The notes beneath the pieces are model-generated. The model saw only the letters and a list, made by a program, of their open reading frames with translations. It did no database searches and was not told the DNA's origin. Both the position numbers and the translations under genes were made by a program. A stretch of DNA of 17,573 bases. Source: Candidatus Aerophobota bacterium (GTDB lineage: Bacteria; Aerophobota; Aerophobia; Aerophobales; B3-G15). Shown in pieces: positions 6,573-14,833 of the stretch. The stretch lies in NCBI GenBank assembly GCA_030607715.1, contig JAUWJM010000015.1:1-17573 (forward strand), read 5' to 3'. Each line of letters begins with the position of its first letter. Position 1 is the stretch's first letter.

Positions 6573-7916
6573 ATGCAACAACAGACAGATGTTCTCATCG
6601 TGGGTGGGAGTGCTGCTGGTGTTACGGCAGCGATTACAGCAAGAAGGCACTATCCAGATGTTAAGATTACTCTTGTTCGCAAAGAGGAGAAAGTTTTAAT
6701 TCCCTGTGGTATTCCTTATATCATAGGAACTGTTGGATCACCAGAAAAAAATCTTATTCCCGACACAGTCCTTTCAAAGAATAATATTGAGTTAATTGTA
6801 GATGAGGTTACTTCTATAAATAAGGGTGCCAGGACTGTCAGCACAGCTAATGGTGAAACTATTAGCTATAAAAAAATGATTCTGGCTATAGGTTCTTTGC
6901 CGCTTGTCCCTCCATTGACTGGTATTGAGTTGGATAATGTCTTTGTGGTAAAAAAGGAGATAACATATTTTAAAAAGCTTTTGAAAGCTTTAAAGGAAGC
7001 CAGGGATGTTGTTATTGTTGGTGGCGGTTTTATTGGTCTGGAATTTGCTGATGAGTGCAGAAAAAAAGGAAACTTAAATGTATCTGTGATTGAACTTCTT
7101 CCTCACTGTTTGCTTCTTGCATGTGATGAAGAAATATGTACCAGAGTAGAGCAGGAACTATCAAAAAAAAGTATAAATATTTTGGCTAATAGGAAGGTGA
7201 CATCTTTTACCGGAAACGAAAAAGTTCAATATGTAGAATTAGAAAATGGCCAGAGGATTAAAGCAGATGTAGTTATTTTAGGAATAGGAGTTACTCCAAA
7301 TATTAAACTTGCTCAGGATGCTGGTTTACAAGTTAAAGAAGGCAGTGGAATATATGTTGATGAGTTTATGAGAACTAGCGATCCAAGTATCTTTGCGGCA
7401 GGTGACTGTACGCAAAAGAGATGTTTTTTCACAGGAAGACCATCATTTCTTCGCCTTGCCTCTATTGGAACTATGGAGGCAAGAGTTGCTGGTTCAAATC
7501 TTTTTACACTGCGACGTCGAAGTGAATGTCCTATTGGTGTGTTTGGCACGGTGATAGGTGATCTTGCTGTTGCCTCTGCTGGAATGACAGAAAGAGCTGC
7601 TAAAGAAGCTGGTTTTAGTATTGTAACTGGGGAAGCTAAGGCTCCTGATAAACATCCAGCATCCATGCCTGGTACCAGGGAATTAGGAGTTAAGTTAATT
7701 TTTGAGAAACGAACCGGGATACTATTAGGTGGCCAGGTTTGGGGAGGTATAACAACTGGTTTAATGGCAAACTTTATTGGGGCTCTTATACAAAAGAAAA
7801 TGAGAGCAGATGAGATAGTTGTATTTCAGGTAGGAACTCATCCTATGCTTACTGCTTCACCTATGGCACATCAAATCCAAAACGCTGCTGAAATTGCTCT
7901 GGTAAAAATGGAATAA
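6573..7916 (+). CDS. CoA-disulfide reductase / NAD(P)H sulfur reductase-like flavoprotein
   Basis: A 447-residue pyridine nucleotide-disulfide oxidoreductase of the single-cysteine CoADR/NADH oxidase/NSR group. An FAD Rossmann motif (VLIVGGSAAGVTAA) opens the protein. The redox cysteine is C45 in IPCGIPY, the NAD(P) fold motif is VVIVGGGFIGLEFADE, and the second FAD motif is IFAAGDCTQ. A C-terminal dimerisation domain follows (FGTVIGDLAVASAGMTE, GGQVWGG). I place the start at ATG 6573, because AAAGGAGA ends 7 nt before it; the longer frame from 6510 would run back into the NuoH-like gene. Family members reduce CoA disulfide, polysulfide/S0 or O2 with NAD(P)H, and the substrate here is not decidable. 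Pyrococcus NSR works beside a group 4 (Mbx) complex, making a sulfur or thiol redox role plausible. Confidence 0.88.
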   Translation: MQQQTDVLIVGGSAAGVTAAITARRHYPDVKITLVRKEEKVLIPCGIPYIIGTVGSPEKNLIPDTVLSKNNIELIVDEVTSINKGARTVSTANGETISYKKMILAIGSLPLVPPLTGIELDNVFVVKKEITYFKKLLKALKEARDVVIVGGGFIGLEFADECRKKGNLNVSVIELLPHCLLLACDEEICTRVEQELSKKSINILANRKVTSFTGNEKVQYVELENGQRIKADVVILGIGVTPNIKLAQDAGLQVKEGSGIYVDEFMRTSDPSIFAAGDCTQKRCFFTGRPSFLRLASIGTMEARVAGSNLFTLRRRSECPIGVFGTVIGDLAVASAGMTERAAKEAGFSIVTGEAKAPDKHPASMPGTRELGVKLIFEKRTGILLGGQVWGGITTGLMANFIGALIQKKMRADEIVVFQVGTHPMLTASPMAHQIQNAAEIALVKME

Positions 7917-7966
7917 ATTTAATAAAAGTTTTTTACAGGATTAATGCTTATAATGGAGATAAATAA

Positions 7967-8413
7967 ATGGGTCTAGCAACGTTTTCCCTGAAAAAATCTA
8001 TATGGGTTTATCATTTATCCACGGGTTCCTGTAATAACTGTGATATTGAGATTTTAGATTGTATTACCCCAAGGTTTGACCTGGAGCGATTTGGCATTTG
8101 TCTGGTAGGAAGTGTCCGTCATGCTGATGTGATTTTAGCTACCGGTATAGTTACCAGGAAGTGTTTACCCAGGGTAAAGAGAATTTATGAGCAAATGCCT
8201 GAGCCAAAGTTGGTGGTAGCAGTTGGTGCCTGTGCCTGCAGTGGAGGCATATTCCGTACAGGGTATAATATGGCTGGTCCTCTTGATAGGATTATCCCGG
8301 TTAATGCTTATATTCCTGGATGTCCTCCCAAGCCAGAGGCTATTATTGATGGTGTGGTAAAACTTATTCAAAGTCTTGATGGAAAATTATTAGTAAATAA
8401 GGTAAAAAAGTAA
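7967..8413 (+). CDS. NuoB/MbhJ-like small subunit of group 4 [NiFe] hydrogenase
   Basis: A 148-residue homologue of complex I NuoB and hydrogenase small subunit. It should carry the proximal 4Fe-4S cluster next to the Ni-Fe site. The ligands fit the family: C22 and C25 in TGSCNNCDIE, C89 in GACACSGG, and C119 in PGCPPKPE. Its length is normal for Mbh/Ech-type subunits. It starts at ATG 7967 with GGAGAT about 6 nt upstream. It is followed immediately by the NuoC- and NuoD-like genes, the standard order for the catalytic core. No Tat signal is seen, so the protein faces the cytoplasm as in other group 4 enzymes. Confidence 0.94.
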   Translation: MGLATFSLKKSIWVYHLSTGSCNNCDIEILDCITPRFDLERFGICLVGSVRHADVILATGIVTRKCLPRVKRIYEQMPEPKLVVAVGACACSGGIFRTGYNMAGPLDRIIPVNAYIPGCPPKPEAIIDGVVKLIQSLDGKLLVNKVKK

Positions 8414-8881
8414 ATGGATGTGGTAAGTCGTATAAAGGAAAGTCTAAAGAACAAAATTCTATCCTGGGAAGAAAGATCTCCTAATAGACATTATTTTACT
8501 GTGAAAAAGACTAATATCGTTCCAGTGGCAAGTTTCCTTTTTAAAAAGATGGGGGCAAGGTTTATTACTGCCTCTGGGATCGATACTCCCAAAGGAATAG
8601 AGGTGCTCTACCATTTTTCCTTTGATAGAGAAGGAGGTAAAGTAGTTACAGTGAAGGTTCTTGTTTCTAAACAAAAGTGTGAAATAGAATCCATTGCTTC
8701 TATTATTCTTGGAGCCACCTGGATTGAAAGAGAAATTAAGGAACTTTTAGGAGTTAAATTTTTAAATCATCCTGACCCCAGGCCTTTACTTACTGCTGAG
8801 AATTGGCCAAAGGATAAGTATCCTTTGAGGATAGATTACAGAGATGTTGATTTTCCCAGCGAAACCGGTAAGGAGAAGTAA
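8414..8881 (+). CDS. NuoC/MbhK-like 30-kDa subunit of group 4 hydrogenase
   Basis: A 155-residue homologue of complex I subunit NuoC. The C-terminal half has the family pattern SIASIILGATWIEREIKELLGVKF, with NHPDPRPLLTAENW and PKDKYPLRIDYRD. It binds no cofactor and stabilises the NuoB/NuoD-like core. The ATG begins directly after the TAA of the small-subunit gene, with only a weak AAGGTAAA upstream, so it probably depends on translational coupling. The following large-subunit gene starts on the very next base after its stop. Confidence 0.9.
   Translation: MDVVSRIKESLKNKILSWEERSPNRHYFTVKKTNIVPVASFLFKKMGARFITASGIDTPKGIEVLYHFSFDREGGKVVTVKVLVSKQKCEIESIASIILGATWIEREIKELLGVKFLNHPDPRPLLTAENWPKDKYPLRIDYRDVDFPSETGKEK
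8871..8875 (+). promoter_or_regulatory. Ribosome binding site for the TTG start of the hydrogenase large subunit
   Basis: AGGAG lies 6 nt before TTG 8882. The first downstream in-frame ATG lies after the conserved N-terminal segment, so TTG is the likely start. Confidence 0.75.
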
Positions 8882-10084
8882 TTGTCTCAAAAAAAAAGAA
8901 CTATTATTCCCCTAGGTCCCTATCATCCTCTTCAAGAAGAGCCAGAGTTTTTTGAGCTTATTGTAGAAGGGGAAAAAGTTGTTGATATAAATGTCCATAT
9001 AGGTTATAATCATCGGGCTATTGAGCAGATAGGCCAGAGGATGAGCTGGGATCAGCTTATTTTCTTAGTGGAAAGAATCTGTGGAATATGTTCTACCTCT
9101 CATCCTATTGCTAACTGCAATGCTCAGGAAGATCTTGCAGGAATAGAGATACCAGAAAGAGCAAAGTATATAAGAAGTATTGTAGGAGAATTAGAGAGAA
9201 TTCATTCCCATCTTTTATGGGCAGGTTTAGCTGGACACTTTTTAGGGTATAACACACTTTGGATGTGGATATGGAAGTATCGGGAACCAGTTCTTGAAAT
9301 TTTTGAAAAAGTTACTGGTAATAGAAATCACTATGCTATGATGAGACCAGGAGGGGTTAGAAGAGATATAAAAGAAGAAGATATACCATATCTGGTGAAA
9401 GTTTTAGATGAGGTGGAGAGGAAAATAGATATGGTTACCAAAGCCGTTCTGGATGATCCTGTACTTGCTGCTCCCTTAAAGGGTGTTGGAGTGCTCACCA
9501 AAGAGGATGCTATCAGGTACTGTGCTACAGGTCCCACAGCTCGAGCCTCAGGAATAGCCATTGATGTTCGGCGCGATGACCCTTACGCCGCTTATGATCT
9601 GGTAGAGTGGAATGTTATTACCCAAGAAGAAGGAGATGTTTTTGCCAAGACTGTAGTGAGGCTCTTGGAGTGTTTTGAGTCTATAAAGATAATCCGTCAA
9701 TGTCTGGAAAAACTGAAAAAAGTAAAAGGGGACCTAGCGGTTCAGATAAAAAAAATGCCCCCTGGAGAAGGAAAAGGTCATCATGAGGCTCCCAGGGGAG
9801 AAACTTTTCACTATGTGCGCTCCGATGGTTCAAATAACCCGGTTAGAGTAAAAGTGAGAGCTCCTACATATGTGAATCTCCCTACTTGCAAGGCAACTGT
9901 TCCCGGAGAAAGTGTAGCTGATGCAGCCATAATTTTAGCCGCCATAGATCCCTGTTACTGTTGCACAGAGCGAATGATGAGGGTGGTGGATAAAAAATCA
10001 GGCAAAGTAGAGCTTGATGGGAATGAGCTGGTAAGATTATCTCAGGAGAAAACAAAAAAACTTCAAGAGGAGCTTAAAAGATAA
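8882..10084 (+). CDS. Group 4 [NiFe] hydrogenase large (catalytic) subunit, NuoD/MbhL-like
   Basis: A 400-residue large subunit that should hold the Ni-Fe centre and interconvert protons and H2. Both nickel-binding motifs are intact: C67 and C70 in RICGICSTSH, and C358 and C361 in DPCYCCTER. It is therefore a real hydrogenase and not a Mbx or complex I NuoD, which lose these cysteines. An extra C360 sits inside the second motif. Other family segments are PLGPYHPLQEEP, ELIVEGEKVVDINVHIGYNHR, GELERIHSHLLWAG and MRPGGVRRDI. It ends with R364 plus 36 residues, a short group 4-type tail; I cannot tell whether it is cleaved during maturation. No Hyp genes or endopeptidase are in the window, so maturation factors must be elsewhere. 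The TTG start has a good Shine-Dalgarno. Confidence 0.95.
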   Translation: MSQKKRTIIPLGPYHPLQEEPEFFELIVEGEKVVDINVHIGYNHRAIEQIGQRMSWDQLIFLVERICGICSTSHPIANCNAQEDLAGIEIPERAKYIRSIVGELERIHSHLLWAGLAGHFLGYNTLWMWIWKYREPVLEIFEKVTGNRNHYAMMRPGGVRRDIKEEDIPYLVKVLDEVERKIDMVTKAVLDDPVLAAPLKGVGVLTKEDAIRYCATGPTARASGIAIDVRRDDPYAAYDLVEWNVITQEEGDVFAKTVVRLLECFESIKIIRQCLEKLKKVKGDLAVQIKKMPPGEGKGHHEAPRGETFHYVRSDGSNNPVRVKVRAPTYVNLPTCKATVPGESVADAAIILAAIDPCYCCTERMMRVVDKKSGKVELDGNELVRLSQEKTKKLQEELKR

Positions 10085-10123
10085 TCCGTAGTTATGATGG
10101 ATACAAAGAGGAGTGATAGATAA

Positions 10124-11542
10124 ATGTCAGTCTTTTTTCTAATGGGTGCGGTGCTGATTCCTTTAATAGGTTCGCTTTTTTGTCTTCTTTTCCCAAGAAA
10201 GGTGCGAGAGGGATGGGCAGTTGGAATAGTTGCTCTGTCTTTTGTCTTTCTCCTTTTTCTCATTAGACCAATTGTTCAGGGCAAATTTATTCAAACAGAT
10301 ATACTCTCCTTTAAGGGAAATTATTTCAGCCTTTCTTTCTTTGCCGATGGGATAAGTTTAATTTTTGCTCTGGTATTTTCCTTTATTGGCCTTATTGCTC
10401 TCATTTACTCTATCAATTATATGAAGGAGCAAGAAAACCAAAGAGAATACTACTTTATGACCTCTTTGATGATAGCATCTCTAATAGGGATTTCCTTTTC
10501 CAGAAATCTTATTCTCTTTTATGTATTCTGGGAAATAGCAGCTCTTGCTACCTGGAGATTGGTGGGATTTTACCGGGAAAAAAGAATAGTTCTGATTGCT
10601 GATAAGACTTTTTTGATGACTTTCCTGGGTTCATCATTTATGCTTATGGGATTTACCCTTCTCTATGTTCAAAATGGTACCTTAGATTTAATCCAGCTCA
10701 GAGGAATAACTTCCCTCAATGGTAATATCGCTCTTTTCCTTATATTCTTAGGAATCATTGCTAAATCTGCAATTCTTCATTTGCATACCTGGCTCTCTGA
10801 TGCTCATCCTGTAGCCCCTTCCCCTATGAGTGCTATACTTTCAGGAGTAGAGGTGGAAGTCGGTCTTTTAGGATTTTTACGGATTTTTGTGTGGATGACC
10901 GGGATATCCTGGAATTGGATACTTACCCTGGCTATGATATCATCTTTAATTGGTGCAGGAGCGGCCCTTGTGGAAAAGGATATAAAGCGCATCATTGCTT
11001 ATTCCACAGTTTCCCAGGTAGGTTATATCCTCCTGGGATTTGCCCTTTTAACCAAAGTAGGAGTTATAGCAGGTCTTCTTTACTTTATGGTTCATGCTGT
11101 AGCTAAAGCTGCTCTTTTTCTCGGAGCAGGTGTAGTAGAGAGAAAGTATAAGACAAGGGATATAACCAGGTTGGGTGGACTTATGAACACCAACCCTGTT
11201 TTTGGCATTGGATTTTTGTTCTCAGCTTTTTCCATAGCTGGATTTCCTCCCTTTGGAGGCTTTTATGCCAAACTTATGGTAATAATGGGGGCAGTGAAGG
11301 AAGGACATCTCTGGATTGCTACTTTAGCTATAATTGGCGCTATTTTAACTATGCTTTATCTTTTTCGTCTTTTTAACGGGATTTTTATGGGCAAGAAGGT
11401 AGAAAGTAGAGAATCTTTACCTTCAGGTAAATTAATGATAGGATGTGTTGTTTTGCTGGGGATAATTTCCCTGGCTATGGGAATTTTTATAGCTCAGACT
11501 CTGGGACTTCCAGTAGCAGCGGTAGCAGGAATATTTAAGTAA
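10124..11542 (+). CDS. NuoM/MrpD-like antiporter subunit 1 of the hydrogenase complex
   Basis: A 472-residue polytopic protein of the proton/Na+ antiporter-like family (NuoL/M/N, MrpA/D, HyfB). Ion-path residues that can be placed by motif: E137 in YVFWEIAALATW (TM5 glutamate) and K214 in IIAKSAILHLHTWL (TM7 lysine). The lysine in HAVAKAALFLGAG is also present. The segment where relatives usually read SGVLIKVG is SGVEVEVG here, replacing the lysine by E245 and adding E243. It starts at ATG 10124 with AGAGGAG upstream, 39 nt after the large subunit. As the first of three antiporter-like subunits it probably lies close to the NuoH-like subunit, but its physical order is inferred. Confidence 0.9.
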   Translation: MSVFFLMGAVLIPLIGSLFCLLFPRKVREGWAVGIVALSFVFLLFLIRPIVQGKFIQTDILSFKGNYFSLSFFADGISLIFALVFSFIGLIALIYSINYMKEQENQREYYFMTSLMIASLIGISFSRNLILFYVFWEIAALATWRLVGFYREKRIVLIADKTFLMTFLGSSFMLMGFTLLYVQNGTLDLIQLRGITSLNGNIALFLIFLGIIAKSAILHLHTWLSDAHPVAPSPMSAILSGVEVEVGLLGFLRIFVWMTGISWNWILTLAMISSLIGAGAALVEKDIKRIIAYSTVSQVGYILLGFALLTKVGVIAGLLYFMVHAVAKAALFLGAGVVERKYKTRDITRLGGLMNTNPVFGIGFLFSAFSIAGFPPFGGFYAKLMVIMGAVKEGHLWIATLAIIGAILTMLYLFRLFNGIFMGKKVESRESLPSGKLMIGCVVLLGIISLAMGIFIAQTLGLPVAAVAGIFK

Positions 11543-11552
11543 AGGTGTAAGA

Positions 11553-13496
11553 ATGAACTCTTCTATATTGCTTTATCCAATAATTTTACCTCTGATAGGA
11601 GGAATCTTTTGTCTTTTAATTCCTACAAGAAAGATAAAGGAAGCTATCAGTATAGGGGTTAGCTTGGTAATTTTCATCTTAGCTGTTTTAATATTTTCAT
11701 CCCCCAAGCTCATCTTAATCCATTCCTGGCTTTCCTATTTAAAAATAGATTTTAGTTTGCAAAGTTATAGATTTTCTTCTTTTATACTCATTTTTGTTAC
11801 CCTTTTTTCATTTCTTATATCTATTTACTCAGTAAAGTTTATGACTGGGAAAACTCGGATAAGAGAGTATTACTCCTATCTTCTTCTAACCACAGCTTGT
11901 GCAGTAGGTGCGGTATTAGCTGCCAACCTGGTTGTATTCTTACTTTTCTGGGGAATTTTAGGCATCCTTCTCTATGCTTTTTTGTCTCTTGGTTCCTCCA
12001 GATTATCCACCAAGGGATTTTTTACAGTAGGAGCAGCAGATTTTGCTCTGATTCTGGGAGTTTTATTTTTTTACAGATTAAGTGGAACTTTAAGCTTAAC
12101 TGAAGTTCAGCCCTTATCTATAAATTCTGGTTTAGCTGTAAGCTCCTTTGTTCTTTTAATGATAGGAGCTATTGCCAAGGCAGGTGCTATACCTTTCCAT
12201 GGTTGGATTCCCGATGCTGCAGATAAGGTACCAGCTTCAGTGATGGCCTTTTTGCCGGCTTCTTTAGATAAGCTTCTGGGTATTTATTTTCTTACCCGGA
12301 TATGCCTTGATCTTTTTAAGTTAGTTCCCAACAGTTCCCTTTCCCTTCTCCTTATGTTCATTGGTTCGCTAACCATTTTAGTGGCAGTAATGATGGCTTT
12401 AATTCAACATGATATAAAGAAGCTTCTTTCCTATCACGCCATCTCCCAGGTAGGTTATATGGTGCTGGGAATAGGGACAGGAATTCCTCTGGCAATAGCA
12501 GGAGGAATATTTCATATGGTAAATCATGCCATCTACAAGTCCTGTCTTTTTATGGGAGCAGGCTCTGTGGAATATAGGGTGAAGACCACCGATATTGATC
12601 GATTAGGTGGGTTAGCAAAGTTTATGCCGGTTACCTTTATTGCAGTTTTAATTGCTGCTCTTTCTATCTCAGGAGTGCCTCCCCTTAATGGATTTTTTTC
12701 CAAATGGATGATTTATCAGGGTATTGTGGAAGGAGGAAAACTTTCCGGTGGTAGTATGTGGATTATCTGGCTTCTGGCAGCGATGTTCGGCTCTGCTTTA
12801 ACCTTAGCCAGCTTTATGAAACTTATTCACGGCACTTTTTTATCCCATGAAAGTGATGAGATTAAAAAGAAATTATCTGTAGAAAAGATTAAAGAATCTC
12901 ACTTTTCTATGCTTTTTCCCATGGTTGTGTTAGCCGGACTTTGCGTGGTATTTGGGGTATTTGCCTATCAGGTTCCTCTTAAACTGTTTATCTTCCCCTC
13001 TGTTCCACAGCTTTCTGCTCCTGCAGGATGGATTGGATGGTGGCAGCCAGGACTTGCTACCCTTTTGATAATCCTTGGTATAATTGTAGGTTTTATAATT
13101 TATTTAGTAGGGAAAATCAAACTGGGAAGAGTATCAGAGAGCTACATAGGAGGAGAGGCAGTCTCTTCTGAGATGAGAGTATCAGGTGTAGATTTTTACG
13201 ATACCATAAAGAATTTTGTAGGTTTAAGAAGGCTCTATAAAGCAGCTGAAAAAGGATTTCTGGATATTTACCGGGGAATGCTTGCCTTTGCTCGGGGGAT
13301 TGCTTATTTTCTGTGGGCTCTGGATCGTTTAACAGACTTTCTCTGGAGAGGTCTTTCCCGGGTAATTTTATTGGCAGGGAAAGCAGCTTCCTTAGCTCAT
13401 ACAGGAATCCTGCATACTTATCTTGCCTGGTATCTCCTGGGTCTGGTGATACTGCTTTTGATATTTTTAAGGGAATTTGGAGGTTTAGGCATATGA
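11553..13496 (+). CDS. NuoL/HyfB-like antiporter subunit 2 with long C-terminal extension
   Basis: A 647-residue polytopic membrane protein of the same family. It has the conserved TM7 lysine (K209 in GAIAKAGAIPFHGWIPDA), a lysine in SLDKLLGIY, and HAIYKSCLFMGAGSVEY. The TM5 glutamate expected in NLVVFLLFWxxxG is glycine (G134), so its ion path may be altered or structural. About 120 residues beyond the antiporter core (from roughly RVSESYIGGE to the end) contain an amphipathic stretch and a last membrane helix. This resembles the length of NuoL, whose C-terminal lateral helix spans the arm, but homology to that helix is not shown. AAAGGTG precedes ATG 11553. Its stop overlaps the next start (ATGA). 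Confidence 0.9.
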   Translation: MNSSILLYPIILPLIGGIFCLLIPTRKIKEAISIGVSLVIFILAVLIFSSPKLILIHSWLSYLKIDFSLQSYRFSSFILIFVTLFSFLISIYSVKFMTGKTRIREYYSYLLLTTACAVGAVLAANLVVFLLFWGILGILLYAFLSLGSSRLSTKGFFTVGAADFALILGVLFFYRLSGTLSLTEVQPLSINSGLAVSSFVLLMIGAIAKAGAIPFHGWIPDAADKVPASVMAFLPASLDKLLGIYFLTRICLDLFKLVPNSSLSLLLMFIGSLTILVAVMMALIQHDIKKLLSYHAISQVGYMVLGIGTGIPLAIAGGIFHMVNHAIYKSCLFMGAGSVEYRVKTTDIDRLGGLAKFMPVTFIAVLIAALSISGVPPLNGFFSKWMIYQGIVEGGKLSGGSMWIIWLLAAMFGSALTLASFMKLIHGTFLSHESDEIKKKLSVEKIKESHFSMLFPMVVLAGLCVVFGVFAYQVPLKLFIFPSVPQLSAPAGWIGWWQPGLATLLIILGIIVGFIIYLVGKIKLGRVSESYIGGEAVSSEMRVSGVDFYDTIKNFVGLRRLYKAAEKGFLDIYRGMLAFARGIAYFLWALDRLTDFLWRGLSRVILLAGKAASLAHTGILHTYLAWYLLGLVILLLIFLREFGGLGI

Positions 13497-14020
13497 TGTG
13501 GCAAATTTATGCTTTAGCATTTCTTATGATTGCCGGTTCTTTGGTGGCTGTTCACACAAGATATCTTTTATCAGCGGTAATCTCTCTTGCGGTAGTAGGT
13601 CTTGCTCTTTGTGTTGCTTTTTTATACCTGCAAGCTCCGGATTGTGCCATAACCCAGATAGTGGTGGAGGTAATTGCTTTAGTTATCCTTATTAGGGCTA
13701 CGGGTATGGAAAGAGATACTTCTGAGATAAAAGGGAAAAGAGAGATCTTTGCCCTTGAAACTGTAGTCATATTTATCATAGTCTTTGCTGTTTTTGCCTT
13801 CAAGGCATTATGGTGCCTCCCACAATTTGGTTATCCAATAATGAGAGTAGCCGAAGAGTATGTGAGTAAGGGATTAGAGCAAACAGGCTCTGCCAACCTG
13901 GTGATGGGAGTGCTTTTGGATTTTAGAGCTTATGATACTCTGGGAGAGGCAACAGTTCTCTTTACAGCTATTCTTGGAGCTATTGTAGTTTTAAGAGAAG
14001 TTGGAAGGAAGAAAAAATGA
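13493..14020 (+). CDS. MbhD+MbhE-like (MrpA C-terminal domains) fused membrane subunit
   Basis: A 175-residue membrane protein combining two small units that are separate in archaeal Mbh (MbhD, MbhE) and form the C-terminus of MrpA. The first is DUF4040-like: LYLQAPDCAITQIVVEVIAL, where the usual APDVAxTE is APDCAITQ. The second has GLEQTGSANLVMGVLL followed by DFRAYDTLGEATVLF, a strong MrpA/MbhE signature. Starts ATG 13493 and 13496 are adjacent; 13493 has GGAGG (13479-13483) 9 nt upstream and overlaps the preceding stop. A longer frame reaching back to 13313 lies inside the upstream gene and is rejected. The subunit belongs to the Na+/H+ module linking the antiporter core with MrpB and MrpC. 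Confidence 0.87.
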   Translation: MMWQIYALAFLMIAGSLVAVHTRYLLSAVISLAVVGLALCVAFLYLQAPDCAITQIVVEVIALVILIRATGMERDTSEIKGKREIFALETVVIFIIVFAVFAFKALWCLPQFGYPIMRVAEEYVSKGLEQTGSANLVMGVLLDFRAYDTLGEATVLFTAILGAIVVLREVGRKKK

Positions 14021-14472
14021 GTCCACCTAAAGAAACAAAACAGGGTATGACAGTTATAGTTAAAACCATAACTAAGTTTGTTATCCCTTTAGTGATTCTT
14101 TTTGGTATTTATATGATTTTGCACGGGCATCTCACACCGGGAGGAGGTTTTCCGGGAGGTGTGATTATAGCATCTGTATTTATCCTTCTTGTTCTGGCCT
14201 TTGGTAAAGAGGTAGCCTCTCAAAAGCTTAAAAAATCAACTGCCTCTTTACTGGAAAGTACAGGGGCTCTTATTTTTCTGTTTCTTGCTCTTGTGGGAAT
14301 AGGAGCTGGAGGTTGGTTTTTCTTTAATTTTTTGCCCAAAGGGGAGCCTTTAAAAATTCTTTCAGCAGGGTTTATTCCTCTGGCAAATATTGCTATAGGA
14401 ATAAAGGTAGCCGGAGGGATGTTTGCTGTATTTTTAACCTTAGCAGCGTTCAGAGTTTTAGGTAAAAAATAA
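14017..14472 (+). CDS. mrpB: MrpB/MbhF-like Na+/H+ antiporter subunit
   Basis: A 151-residue membrane protein of the MnhB family. The diagnostic motif is HGHLTPGGGFPGGVI near residues 33-47, followed by membrane segments and a glycine-rich end (GIKVAGGMFAVFLTL). It overlaps the preceding gene by 4 nt (ATGA). In Mrp and Mbh complexes this subunit packs in the membrane arm with MrpA-C and MrpC and is needed for Na+ transport. Nothing odd is visible. Confidence 0.92.
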   Translation: MSPPKETKQGMTVIVKTITKFVIPLVILFGIYMILHGHLTPGGGFPGGVIIASVFILLVLAFGKEVASQKLKKSTASLLESTGALIFLFLALVGIGAGGWFFFNFLPKGEPLKILSAGFIPLANIAIGIKVAGGMFAVFLTLAAFRVLGKK

Positions 14473-14484
14473 GGAGTATAGAAA

Positions 14485-14820
14485 ATGTTATTCTTTCTTT
14501 CATTTGTTGTTTTTCTTATTGGGCTTTACTGTGTTCTTACCAAAAAACACCTTTTGAAAATAGTGATGGGAATTATAATTATGGAGTACGCGGTGAACTT
14601 TTTTCTAATCCTTTTAGGATATAAGATGGGAGGTATAGCTCCTATTGTAGTTGAGGGGGCAAGGGAGGCAAATTTTGTAGACCCTTTACCTCAGGCTATG
14701 GTTTTAACAGCTATTGTTATCAGCATTGCTACTTTAGCTTTTATTGTGGCTATATGTATGCGCATTTACCAGAGATACCATACCTTTGATATTACTGAAA
14801 TAAGAAAACTAAAGGGATAA
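14485..14820 (+). CDS. mrpC: MrpC/MbhG-like (NuoK-type) antiporter subunit
   Basis: A 111-residue, three-helix membrane protein homologous to NuoK and MnhC. The family signature FVDPLPQAMVLTAIVISIAT is present near residues 67-86, and a glutamate lies in the second helix region (IIMEYAVNFFLILLG). GGAG (about 14472-14475) precedes ATG 14485. It lies between MrpB and MrpD, the standard Mrp order. Confidence 0.93.
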   Translation: MLFFLSFVVFLIGLYCVLTKKHLLKIVMGIIIMEYAVNFFLILLGYKMGGIAPIVVEGAREANFVDPLPQAMVLTAIVISIATLAFIVAICMRIYQRYHTFDITEIRKLKG

Positions 14821-14833
14821 TACGGGGGTAAAT

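Noticed and set aside
7926..7954. Internal promoter before the NuoB-like gene (TATAAT at 7949-7954)
   Set aside because: No -35 box at acceptable distance (AAGTTT at the 17-nt position) and the hexamer overlaps the Shine-Dalgarno region, 12 nt before the ATG.
13313..13492. N-terminal extension of the MbhD/E-like gene
   Set aside because: This part lies entirely within the antiporter subunit 2 gene in another frame; GGAGG supports ATG 13493.
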